Source of the DNA: an uncultured Faecalibacterium sp.
GTDB taxonomy: Bacteria > Bacillota > Clostridia > Oscillospirales > Ruminococcaceae
Reading direction: 5' to 3'
NCBI GenBank assembly: GCA_900765705.1
Contig: CAAFSR010000373.1
Coordinates: 1-10,527, forward strand
Length of the DNA stretch: 10,527 bases
Of this stretch, positions 1 through 6,227 are shown piece by piece. The notes beneath the pieces were generated by a model that was given only the letters and a program-made list of their open reading frames with translations, did no database searches and had not been told where the DNA came from. Made by a program: the position numbers and the translations under genes. Numbering within the stretch: position 1 is the stretch's first letter; each line of letters starts with the position of its first letter.

Positions 1-107
1 AAGCGCGGCGAACCATCTTTCTGGTAGCCGTCCATCATACGTAATTCCCAGCGACCATCGCTGCGGTGGCGAAGCGTACCCTCGCCGTGAGAACGTTTGC
101 TTGGCAT
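1..107 (-). CDS. Tyrosine integrase, N-terminal start only (runs off window)
   Basis: The first 35 codons of a site-specific recombinase are visible; the rest lies beyond the left edge. The start ATG (complement of 105-107) follows a strong Shine-Dalgarno (GGAGG within 111-116, minus strand). The N-terminus carries the short pattern G-E-G-T-L-R-H-R-S-D-G-R-W-E, typical of the beta-sheet arm-type DNA-binding domain at the front of Tn916/phage-type tyrosine integrases. That domain binds arm sites in the attachment region, while the catalytic R-H-R-Y residues would lie off-window. It follows an excisionase-like gene on the same strand with a 75-nt gap, the usual xis-int order. Family assignment rests on the N-terminal motif and context only. 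Whether the rest of the gene is intact cannot be seen. Confidence 0.75.
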   Translation of the reverse strand, partial: MPSKRSHGEGTLRHRSDGRWELRMMDGYQKDGSPR

Positions 108-182
108 ATTGCCTCCTTCCTGATGTCAAGTCGTTTCGTGAATAGTATAGAAAAAGAAACCTCTTGAATCAAGGATGTCAGA

Positions 183-383
183 TCAGCCGTTTACGCTGTC
201 GGTGATCCACTGAAGGAAGCGGTCTTTGGGAACGACCATCCGCTTGCCGATGTGGAGCGTGGGGAAGCCATCGGAACGGAGCAGGATGTAGGCATTGGCG
301 CGGGAAATACCCAGCGCAGCAGCAACATGATCGGCGGTCAGCGTGATGGGAAGCTGCTCATACGAAGTGAACTGAGAGCGCAT
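183..383 (-). CDS. Excisionase-like helix-turn-helix DNA-binding protein
   Basis: A 66-residue protein if started at the ATG at 383. The frame stays open to a TTG at 404 (73 residues), but neither start has a convincing Shine-Dalgarno. Residues about 14-60 form a winged HTH of the MerR/excisionase type: L-T-A-D-H-V-A-A-A-L-G-I-S-R-A-N-A-Y, then G-F-P-T-L-H-I-G-K-R-M-V-V-P-K. This pattern is common in small Xis-like proteins of Firmicutes integrative elements. It lies directly upstream of the integrase start, so the expected role is directing excision or regulating int. Its 5' end overlaps the 3' end of a truncated ParB-like ORF in another frame. This suggests that its own leader was lost in a deletion and that it may now depend on translation from that ORF. 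Confidence 0.72.
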   Translation of the reverse strand: MRSQFTSYEQLPITLTADHVAAALGISRANAYILLRSDGFPTLHIGKRMVVPKDRFLQWITDSVNG

Positions 384-540
384 ACTCGTTGAAGTGGGCG
401 ACAATCAGTTTCACACGCTTTCGCTCCACACCACGCTGATACAGTTCGCGGGGGTAGACCAGCTTGCTGCTGTGGATGACCATGAGCTGGTACGGCGGGT
501 TGACATGAATGAAGGGATTGTTGTTGTCTTTCAGGCGCAT
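358..540 (-). pseudogene. Truncated ParB-like (DUF6551-type) protein
   Basis: A 60-codon ORF with an excellent ribosome site (AAGGAGG, 7 nt before the ATG at 540), so the start is credible. The protein has N-P-F-I-H-V-N-P-P-Y near residues 8-17 and E-L-Y-Q-R-G-V-E-R-K-R-V-K-L-I-V-A-H-F-N-E-Y near 32-53. To my recollection this is how the ParB/Srx-like DUF6551 proteins of mobile elements begin. Those proteins continue into a segment like V-S-Y-R-D-G-x-Y-Y-V-F-D-G-Q-H-T, which is absent. Instead the last seven residues are an out-of-frame reading of the 5' end of the HTH gene. I therefore read it as a 3'-truncated gene. It overlaps the upstream ORF by 10 nt, which suggests translational coupling. 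The family call is from memory of the motif. Confidence 0.55.
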
Positions 541-812
541 CGCATTTCCTCCTTGATCCTCCAGATGTACGTTTCGGCTTCTTTCAGAATTTCAGCAACC
601 TGCTGCTTACGCTTCGGGCTGGTGAGCAGGCTGGGGTTGAACGTGAAGCTATATTCCAGCCGCTGGATCATTGCGTGTACCGCAGCTTCTAGCTCGGTGT
701 ACAGCATCATGTCCTCAACGCTCCCGGCGTCCTCAAAGGACGATTTGATGGGTGTGTAGGGATAAGCTGTAAAAAGAAGCATGGATGCCCCCCAAAAAAG
801 GAGAGCATCCAT
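531..812 (-). CDS. Small unknown ORF of mobile element, probably 5'-truncated
   Basis: The open frame could encode 93 residues, but its first ATG (812) lies inside the stem of the neighbouring terminator, so that start is unlikely. The ATG at 710 (preceded by a weak GGGAG/GAGG) would give 59 residues. The body is acidic and helical (T-E-L-E-A-A-V-H-A-M-I-Q-R-L-E-Y, then a K/E-rich stretch ending in E-E-M-R-C-A). I recognise no catalytic motif. It is oriented with the ParB-like, HTH and integrase genes and its stop overlaps the next start, so it belongs to the same element operon. The N-terminal part probably lay where the nahK terminator now sits. The function is unknown. Confidence 0.45.
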   Translation of the reverse strand: MDALLFWGASMLLFTAYPYTPIKSSFEDAGSVEDMMLYTELEAAVHAMIQRLEYSFTFNPSLLTSPKRKQQVAEILKEAETYIWRIKEEMRCA

Positions 813-819
813 GCTTCTT
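771..819 (-). terminator. Strong hairpin terminator of the nahK remnant
   Basis: A perfect 15-bp inverted repeat: AAGAAGCATGGATGC at 774-788 and its reverse complement at 805-819, with a 16-nt loop. Read on the minus strand, the stem comes 30 nt after the nahK stop and runs into TTCTTTTT, as expected for an intrinsic terminator. It marks the boundary between the sugar locus and the mobile-element remnant to its left. Confidence 0.8.
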
Positions 820-848
820 GCTGTATCCGAATGGAGGAGATTGCGAAA

Positions 849-1661
849 TCAGTGATTGTCCGGGCAGACGATCGCGGTCATCTGATCGAATATATCTTCC
901 ATCTGTCGTACCAGCGTGAACTGGGTGCGGGCACGGTCGAGGTTGTGGTTCGGGCGGGCAATATGGAAATAATGGTCGCCCTCCAGATAGTCGGTCAGGA
1001 AACGGATGCCGCATTCCAGTGTCATGAGCTTAGCACCCCAAGCAAGACTCTTTTTTTCAGCTGTGTGCATGGTGGAACCAGCAGTGGAAAGATAGCCTTT
1101 GGCAAACACTTCATACAGATGCAGGTCAAAGTGGACTTTGCTCTGGTCAGGTTCATCCTCGGCGCAGTCGTTGGCACCGGTGCGGATGGAATCACCGAAA
1201 TCATAAGCCGAAAGACCCGGCATCACGGTGTCGAGGTCAATGACACAGATGCCTTTGCCAGTGGCTTCATCGAGCAGCACATTGTTGATTTTGGTATCAT
1301 TATGGGTGACACGCAGCGGGATCTCGCCAGCGGCCAGCTGATCCAGCAGAACGTGGCAGTCCTTTTCCCGTGCATGGATAAAAGCAATCTCCGGCGCAAT
1401 GGTTTTGGCTCGACCCAGTGCATCGGCTGCAAGAGCTTTTTCAAAGTTTGCGTAACGGTTGGGCGTATCGTGAAAACGGGCAATGGTTTCGTGGAGGGTA
1501 GAAGCAGGATAATCGGCCAGCTGGTTCTGGAACTTGCCCAGTGTTTCTGCCACAGTGCGGAAGTCTGCCTCACAGCCGGCCTGTTGCAGACAGACGGTAT
1601 TCTCTACAAAATCATAGGCTCTCCAGGCATTGCCTTCAGAATCAATGTTTCTTTTTATCTT
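849..1661 (-). pseudogene. nahK: N-acetylhexosamine 1-kinase, N-terminally truncated
   Basis: The open frame runs from just after an in-frame TGA (1664-1662) to a TGA at 851-849, about 270 codons. Intact NahK is about 360. The kinase uses ATP to phosphorylate GlcNAc/GalNAc at C1 in the lacto-N-biose pathway. Recognisable family segments begin at D-S-E-G-N-A-W-R-A-Y-D-F (about 1643-1605). They continue through H-E-T-I-A-R-F-H-D-T-P, the catalytic loop R-V-T-H-N-D-T-K-I-N-N, the metal-binding V-I-D-L-D-T-V-M-P-G, D-F-G-D-S-I-R, and C-terminal D-Y-L-E-G-D-H-Y-F. Everything before about family residue 90, including the glycine-rich nucleotide-binding region, is missing. A GTG at 1553 could start a 234-residue product, but it has no good ribosome site and could not form the ATP lobe. 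The frame begins at the very end of the AraC gene, so this looks like a deletion junction. The remaining frame is undamaged, which suggests the loss is recent. Confidence 0.82.
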
Positions 1662-2521
1662 TCATGCCGTTTTGCCGGGGCAGGGCGTTGTCCCTGCCGT
1701 ACCTGACGGCGGTATTCGTTGGGAGTCAGCCCCTCCGCTTTGCGGAAGCACTGGGAAAAATAGCTAGGGGACGAAAAGCCCATCAGTTCGCTGATCTGAG
1801 CCAAGCTGTAACCTGTATTGCCCAGCATATATTTGCTTTCCTCAATGCGGCGACGATTCAGATAGGTGATGGGAGAGATGCCGTACTCTTTTTGAAAGGT
1901 GTGGGCCAGATAATATTTGTTGATGTGTGCGATCTCTGACAGACGGTCAAGCGAGATGTCCTCCCGGAAGTTGCTGTCCAGATATCGCTTGATCTCTACA
2001 CACTCCCGGCTGTCAGACCGTGGCGTTTCTTCCACCTGCAAAGAGAGCGTTGTGCAGCGTACCAGCCAGATCAGCAGCACCTCCAGCAAGTCCTGACAGA
2101 CGGTTTCGCAGCCATCCAGACTGCGGTCGGCTTCGGCAAGCAGCATATGCAGCAGAGTGACCATCCGTTCCCGGTTTTCACGGCAGTTGAAGATAGCATA
2201 AGAAGAATCAGCCTTGCCGAATAAGATCTCAATGCCAGCAACGCCCAATACAATGTATTCCAGCGGTGAAGCATTCAGGCTCAACTCAGTATGCTCTACC
2301 TGCGGATTGACGATAATCATATCATCCGGTTTGACCGGATAAAGCTGACCGCTTAAATAAAACTGACCTTCTCCGCTCAGGCAATAGAACAGCTCCGTGC
2401 AGGAATGGGTGTGAGCCGTGCTGTTCCAGTCGCCGCCGAATTTGCTTTTGCTGATGTACAGCAAGCGAAAGGACTCACGGGGAGCGGGAGCATGACGGAT
2501 ATCAAAGCGTTCGGTGCTCAT
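1655..2521 (-). CDS. AraC-family sugar-responsive transcriptional regulator
   Basis: A 288-residue protein. I chose the ATG at 2521 because AAAGGAG lies 6 nt upstream. The frame extends to 2650, but that extension is a low-complexity hydrophobic stretch overlapping the promoter. Residues about 20-90 form a cupin sensor domain (H-T-H-S-C-T-E-L-F-Y, with H37, H39 and E43 in the usual positions, then G-Q-L-Y-P-V-K-P-D-D). Residues about 176-272 are the double HTH: I-S-L-D-R-L-S-E-I-A-H-I-N-K-Y-Y-L near 189-205, and Y-S-L-A-Q-I-S-E-L-M-G-F-S-S-P-S-Y-F-S-Q-C-F-R-K near 238-261. It is divergent from the transporter/phosphorylase operon and is its likely activator, responding to the imported sugar. 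A 7-bp-arm hairpin lies in its last codons, and the nahK remnant begins at its stop. Confidence 0.9.
   Translation of the reverse strand: MSTERFDIRHAPAPRESFRLLYISKSKFGGDWNSTAHTHSCTELFYCLSGEGQFYLSGQLYPVKPDDMIIVNPQVEHTELSLNASPLEYIVLGVAGIEILFGKADSSYAIFNCRENRERMVTLLHMLLAEADRSLDGCETVCQDLLEVLLIWLVRCTTLSLQVEETPRSDSRECVEIKRYLDSNFREDISLDRLSEIAHINKYYLAHTFQKEYGISPITYLNRRRIEESKYMLGNTGYSLAQISELMGFSSPSYFSQCFRKAEGLTPNEYRRQVRQGQRPAPAKRHER
1679..1698 (-). repeat. GC-rich inverted repeat inside the 3' end of the AraC gene
   Basis: GGCAGGG (1679-1685) pairs perfectly with CCCTGCC (1692-1698) around a 6-nt loop. It lies in the codons for the basic tail (G-Q-R-P-A-P-A-K), past the conserved HTH domain, and no T-tract follows on either strand. 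It could be a dispersed palindromic unit, an RNA-processing structure, or chance in GC-rich DNA. Confidence 0.4.
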
Positions 2522-2621
2522 AACAGGCTCCTTTACAGCGAAACGCAATAAACATAAAAATAAAAACAAGAGACTAAAATATAATCGCAAAAACCGATGC
2601 GTTGAATCGTGCGTTTTTCTC

Positions 2622-2650
2622 ATTATAGGGGCAAAGAAGAAAAAATGCAA
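2622..2650 (-). promoter_or_regulatory. Predicted sigma-A promoter of the AraC gene
   Basis: On the minus strand, -35 TTGCAT (2650-2645) and a perfect -10 TATAAT (2627-2622) are separated by 17 nt. Transcription would start near 2615, giving a leader of about 90 nt before the ATG at 2521. The perfect -10 box also supports the shorter AraC start, because the longer frame would begin within the -35 element. Confidence 0.65.
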
Positions 2651-2717
2651 GCCTTGATTTTGGACAGGATAAATATTTTTGATGCCGTTAAAGAATAAAA
2701 ATATGTCAAACCGGTTA

Positions 2718-2756
2718 CAAACGGGAAGAATGTACCAAAACAGACGGGACGAATTT
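2718..2756 (+). promoter_or_regulatory. Candidate AraC operator: 16-bp direct repeat with 23-bp period
   Basis: CAAACGGGAAGAATGT (2718-2733) and CAGACGGGACGAATTT (2741-2756) match at 13 of 16 positions and are offset by 23 bp, about two helical turns. AraC-family activators typically bind such same-face direct repeats upstream of the -35 box. The downstream copy ends about 64 bp before the predicted operon -35, and the pair lies between the two divergent promoters. The assignment to this regulator is inference. Confidence 0.5.
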
Positions 2757-2807
2757 AGCGCTTTTGCTGAAAGAAATTTCTAAAAAGCAAGATTTATAAA
2801 AAATGAA

Positions 2808-2826
2808 ACAACAAACATCTTGTTGT
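2808..2826 (+). promoter_or_regulatory. Palindrome overlapping the operon -35 box (operator candidate)
   Basis: ACAACAA (2808-2814) and TTGTTGT (2820-2826) form perfect 7-bp arms around 5 nt. The right arm contains the predicted -35 hexamer TTGTTG, so a protein bound here would compete with RNA polymerase. The geometry matches a second palindrome at 2876-2894. Confidence 0.4.
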
Positions 2827-2848
2827 AAAGGGTGAAAACCTCTATATT
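2820..2848 (+). promoter_or_regulatory. Predicted sigma-A promoter of the transporter/gnpA operon
   Basis: -35 TTGTTG (2820-2825) and -10 TATATT (2843-2848) have a 17-nt spacer. Transcription would start near 2855, giving a leader of about 80 nt before the ATG at 2938. The weak -35 match fits an activator-dependent promoter. Confidence 0.55.
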
Positions 2849-2875
2849 GAAATCAATAAATCACACGACCCTCTC

Positions 2876-2894
2876 GGACAAAACCTGTTTGTCC
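2876..2894 (+). promoter_or_regulatory. Second 7-5-7 palindrome in the operon leader
   Basis: GGACAAA (2876-2882) and TTTGTCC (2888-2894) are perfect arms around 5 nt, downstream of the predicted transcription start. It could be a repressor roadblock site paired with 2808-2826 (centres 68 bp apart) or an RNA hairpin in the 5' leader. No T-tract follows, so it is not a terminator. Confidence 0.4.
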
Positions 2895-2937
2895 CGGTTG
2901 TGGTTTTGAACGGAATCTTTATGATGGAGGATACACT

Positions 2938-4308
2938 ATGAAACGCATTTCTCGTCGCAATTTTCTGAAAGCGGCTGGCGTGGGTGCCGCTGCACTGAGC
3001 CTGGCTGCCTGTGGTGGTGCTGCCAGCTCCACCGCGTCCAGCACGGCATCTTCTGCCGCTACTTCTTCCGCAGTGGCTGCGGACGTCACCATCAAGGTTG
3101 CTGCCATCGAGACCGGCTACGGTGCTGAGATGTGGAAAAAGGTCACCGAGGCCTTTACCGCCCAGACCGGCATCAAGGTGGACCTGACCACCGACAAAAA
3201 GCTGGAGGACGTCATCGGCCCCTCCATGCAGGGCGGCGACTACCCCGACGTGGTCCATCTGGCCACCGGCCGTGAAGCTGCCCTGACCGAGCAGTTCATC
3301 AAGGGCAACCTGATCGCCGACATCACCGATGTGCTGAGCATGACCGTGCCCGGCGAGAGCAAGAAGGTGAGCGAGAAGATCGCCGGCGGCTTTACCGATA
3401 CTTCTCTTACCAACCCTTACGGTGATGGCAAGACTTATCTGGCTCCCATGTTCTACAGCCCCTGCGGCCTGTTCTACAACGCCGGTTTCCTGAAGGAAAA
3501 GGGCTGGGACGTACCCAAGACCTGGGACGAGATGTGGGCACTGGGCGACAAGGCTGCCGCTGAGGGCACCTACCTGTTCACCTACCCCACCACTGGCTAC
3601 TTCGACGCCTTCTTCTATGCGCTGATGTACGCTGCCGGCGGCCCGGAGTTCTTCAACAAGGCCACCCACTACACCGAGGGCATCTGGGACACCCCCGAGG
3701 CAAAGACCTGCTTTGACATCGTGACCAAACTGGCCTCCTACACCAACCCCATCACTCCGGCACAGGCGAACGATCAGGACTTTACCCAGAACCAGCAGCT
3801 GGTGCTGGACAACAAGGCCCTGTTTATGCCCAACGGCACCTGGATCGTGGGCGAGATGGCCGAAGCACCCCGTGCAGACGGCTTTGAGTGGGGCATGACC
3901 GCTCTGCCCGCTGTCAAGGCCGGCGGCGACAGCTACAGCTACACCTGGTTCGAGCAGGCATGGATTCCGGCAGGTGCGGAGCATCTGGATGCTGCCAAGC
4001 AGTTTGTAGCCTACCTGTACAGCGACGAAGCCTGCAAGCTGTTTGCCGAAAGCGGCGCGATCCAGCCTGTGCTGGGGATTGCCGATGATCTGGACGGCGA
4101 CAACAAGATGTTCTACTCCATCTACGACAACGGCGCAAAGGCAGCTATGGGCAACTTTGCTTCCTTCACCGCTATCCCCGGCGTGGAAGTGCGCACCGTG
4201 TTCTTCGACCCTGTCAACTCTCTGGTTTCCGGCAGCATGACCGAGCAGCAGTGGATCGACGGCATCAAGTCCGCCAGCGACCAGATGCGCGCCAACATCA
4301 TCGAGTAA
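2938..4308 (+). CDS. Sugar-binding lipoprotein of an ABC importer (NgcE-like)
   Basis: A 456-residue extracellular solute-binding protein of the carbohydrate-uptake-1 type. GGAGG lies 7 nt before the ATG. The signal has a twin-arginine-like S-R-R-N-F-L-K (residues 5-11), a hydrophobic stretch, and the lipobox S-L-A-A-C with lipidated Cys25. A Ser/Thr/Ala-rich linker (about 29-48) tethers the domain to the membrane. The mature part shows the usual bacterial family-1 fold cues: an N-terminal strand V-T-I-K-V-A-A-I-E-T-G-Y-G-A-E-M-W, then Y-P-D-V-V-H-L, Y-S-P-C-G-L-F-Y-N, and W-D-E-M-W-A-L-G-D-K-A near the middle. It is the first gene of the operon and is followed by a leaky terminator, which would give excess binding protein. 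Proximity to GH112 suggests lacto-N-biose/galacto-N-biose as ligand. Its relatives are often labelled N-acetylglucosamine/diacetylchitobiose-binding. The ligand call is inference. Confidence 0.9.
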   Translation: MKRISRRNFLKAAGVGAAALSLAACGGAASSTASSTASSAATSSAVAADVTIKVAAIETGYGAEMWKKVTEAFTAQTGIKVDLTTDKKLEDVIGPSMQGGDYPDVVHLATGREAALTEQFIKGNLIADITDVLSMTVPGESKKVSEKIAGGFTDTSLTNPYGDGKTYLAPMFYSPCGLFYNAGFLKEKGWDVPKTWDEMWALGDKAAAEGTYLFTYPTTGYFDAFFYALMYAAGGPEFFNKATHYTEGIWDTPEAKTCFDIVTKLASYTNPITPAQANDQDFTQNQQLVLDNKALFMPNGTWIVGEMAEAPRADGFEWGMTALPAVKAGGDSYSYTWFEQAWIPAGAEHLDAAKQFVAYLYSDEACKLFAESGAIQPVLGIADDLDGDNKMFYSIYDNGAKAAMGNFASFTAIPGVEVRTVFFDPVNSLVSGSMTEQQWIDGIKSASDQMRANIIE

Positions 4309-4350
4309 GAACGAAGCTGCATCCGAAAACAGCTTCCAAGGCCCTGCCCA

Positions 4351-4382
4351 GCGGGGGCGGTTTTTACCGCCTCCGCTTTTTT
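4351..4382 (+). terminator. Intra-operon attenuating terminator after the binding protein
   Basis: GCGGGGGCGG (4351-4360) pairs with CCGCCTCCGC (4367-4376) with one mismatch around a 6-nt loop, followed by T6 (4377-4382). It sits 42 nt after the lipoprotein stop and about 40 nt before the first permease. Such partial terminators commonly keep binding-protein mRNA above permease mRNA. GCCCA (4346-4350) and TGGGC (4382-4386) could extend the structure around the T-run. Confidence 0.75.
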
Positions 4383-4423
4383 GGGCTGTACAGTACCATC
4401 AAGAAAGGAGCGGTCAATCCCCT

Positions 4424-5308
4424 ATGAGAACGGATAAAAGCCGCAAACGGTTCGTGTTCCTCTGTGTGGCACCGGCCACCATCCTGTTTTTCATTTTTAT
4501 GATTTTGCCAACCCTCAATGTGTTCCGCATGAGCCTGTATGAGCGTGGAGCCTACTCGCCAAACGAAACCTTTGTCGGGCTGAAAAATTTTCAGCATCTG
4601 CTGAAGGACACCCAGTTCATCCGCTCCATGCAGAACATGATCCTGCTGGTGGTGGTCGTTACCATCATCACCTTTGCGTTTGCGCTGGTGTTTGCAGCCA
4701 TCCTGACCCGGGAGAAGATCAAAGGCCAGAATTTTTTCCGCATCATCTTCTACATCCCCAACATCCTGTCGGTGGTCGTCATCTCCGGCATCTTCTCGGC
4801 CATCTATAAGCCGGAAAACGGAATGCTGAACAGCATCATCGGCCTGTTCCGCAACATGAGCGACCCCATCCTGTGGAAAGGCGAAAAGCTGGTCATTCCG
4901 TCCATCATCATTGCAATGGTCTGGCAGGCCGTAGGCTACTATATGGTGATGTATATGGCTTCCATGTCCTCGGTGCCTGCCAGCTTGTACGAGAGTGCCA
5001 ATCTGGATGGAGCGGGCCGTCTGACCCAATTCTTCCAGATCACGATTCCGCTGGTCTGGACGAACATCCGTACCACCCTGACCTTCTTTATCATTTCCAC
5101 CATCAATATGGCGTTCCTGTTTGTCAAGGCGATGACCAGCGGCGGGCCGAACGGCGCATCGGACGTGGCACTGAGCTATATGTACAGCCAGAAGGACGCC
5201 GGTCTTTACGGGTACAGCATGGCAATCGGTGTGGTTATCTTCCTGTTCTCGTTCGCCTTGTCCGCCTGCGTCAACCGTGCCACCAGCCGTGAACCGCTGG
5301 AGTTTTAA
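4424..5308 (+). CDS. Sugar ABC transporter permease, MalF/NgcF type
   Basis: A 294-residue inner-membrane subunit of a CUT1 sugar importer with six predicted helices near 11-31, 71-94, 106-127, 157-178, 214-235 and 264-282. The cytoplasmic EAA loop that docks onto the ATPase is at about 190-212 (E-S-A-N-L-D-G-A-G-R-L-T-Q-F-F-Q-I-T-I-P-L). The ATG at 4424 is preceded by AAGGAG at an unusually long distance (13 nt), and there is no better in-frame start. Its stop is 11 nt before the second permease, so the two are translated as a pair. No ATP-binding subunit is encoded in the window; a shared MsmX-type ATPase elsewhere would be needed. Confidence 0.92.
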   Translation: MRTDKSRKRFVFLCVAPATILFFIFMILPTLNVFRMSLYERGAYSPNETFVGLKNFQHLLKDTQFIRSMQNMILLVVVVTIITFAFALVFAAILTREKIKGQNFFRIIFYIPNILSVVVISGIFSAIYKPENGMLNSIIGLFRNMSDPILWKGEKLVIPSIIIAMVWQAVGYYMVMYMASMSSVPASLYESANLDGAGRLTQFFQITIPLVWTNIRTTLTFFIISTINMAFLFVKAMTSGGPNGASDVALSYMYSQKDAGLYGYSMAIGVVIFLFSFALSACVNRATSREPLEF

Positions 5309-5319
5309 GGAGGAAAAAT

Positions 5320-6216
5320 ATGAAGAAAACGGAAGAAAAATCCTCCCGCTCGGTGGAGGGCCTGTACAAATTTTTCATCTATTTTGTGCTGATCCTGCTG
5401 GCTGTGACGATCATTGTGCCGGTGGCATGGGTGTTTATGGCATCCATCAAGCAGAACTCGGAGTTCTACGGCAATCCGTGGACACTGCCTGCCGGATTCT
5501 ACTGGCAGAACTTCGTCAATGCGTGGAATGGAGCCAAGATGGGCGAATATATGCTCAACTCCGTTCTGGTCACAGCGCTGGCTCTGGTGCTGTTGCTGGT
5601 GATTGCGCTGCCGGCAGCTTACTGCCTGTCCCGTTTCCGGTTCAAGGGGCGCAAGCTGCTGAACACGCTGTTTATGGCAGGTCTGTTCATCAATGTCAAC
5701 TATATCGTAGTTCCCATCTTCCTGATGCTGCGTGATGGTGATGTGTGGCTGAAAGGCCATTTCGGCAGCGGCTTTCTGCTGAACAATCTGGTGGTGCTGG
5801 CGGTGGTATACGCCGCCACCGCGCTGCCCTTTACTATCTATCTGCTGTCGGGCTACTTTGCCACTTTGCCCCACGACTTTGAAGAAGCAGCCTACATCGA
5901 CGGTGCCAGCTATTTCTCTGCAATGACCCGTATCATTTTCCCAATGGCGAAGCCGTCTATCATCACCATTATTCTGTTCAACTTCCTGTCTTTCTGGAAT
6001 GAGTACATCATCTCCATGACCCTTATGAGTTCCACCAGCGCACCCCGTACTCTGCCGGTGGGTCTGCTGAATCTGATGCAGGCTCAGCAGAGTGCTGCGC
6101 AGTATGGCACCATGTACGCAGGTCTTGTGCTGGTGATGCTGCCCACTCTGATTTTGTACATCTGTGTGCAGAAGCAGCTGACGCAGGGCATGACGGTGGG
6201 CGGCTTGAAAGGATAA
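5320..6216 (+). CDS. Sugar ABC transporter permease, MalG/NgcG type
   Basis: A 298-residue partner permease with predicted helices near 17-40, 78-103, 113-137, 150-178, 201-221 and 262-283. Its EAA loop is at about 188-210 (E-E-A-A-Y-I-D-G-A-S-Y-F-S-A-M-T-R-I-I-F-P). The ATG is preceded by TAAGGAGG, which overlaps the stop of the first permease and indicates coupled translation. The C-terminus ends in the short G-G-L-K-G tail usual for MalG-type subunits. Together with the first permease it forms the channel for the disaccharide brought by the lipoprotein. Substrate specificity is inferred from the operon, not from residues. Confidence 0.92.
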   Translation: MKKTEEKSSRSVEGLYKFFIYFVLILLAVTIIVPVAWVFMASIKQNSEFYGNPWTLPAGFYWQNFVNAWNGAKMGEYMLNSVLVTALALVLLLVIALPAAYCLSRFRFKGRKLLNTLFMAGLFINVNYIVVPIFLMLRDGDVWLKGHFGSGFLLNNLVVLAVVYAATALPFTIYLLSGYFATLPHDFEEAAYIDGASYFSAMTRIIFPMAKPSIITIILFNFLSFWNEYIISMTLMSSTSAPRTLPVGLLNLMQAQQSAAQYGTMYAGLVLVMLPTLILYICVQKQLTQGMTVGGLKG

Positions 6217-6227
6217 GGTGACAAAAC

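Noticed and set aside
394..759. A 121-codon plus-strand frame over the left element
   Set aside because: It overlaps three minus-strand ORFs with better ribosome sites and recognisable motifs, and has no motif of its own.
831..1706. A 291-codon plus-strand frame over the nahK remnant
   Set aside because: The minus strand carries clear kinase motifs; the plus frame is its complement and crosses into the AraC gene.
2651..2820. A possible riboswitch or small RNA in the A/T-rich part of the divergent region
   Set aside because: Most of it lies upstream of both predicted start sites, and no conserved aptamer-like fold was visible beyond the simple repeats listed.
2842..3984. A 380-codon antisense frame over the binding-protein gene, and similar ones at 4364-5029 and 5305-6303
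   Set aside because: All are shadows of well-supported plus-strand genes; none shows family motifs or a credible start.
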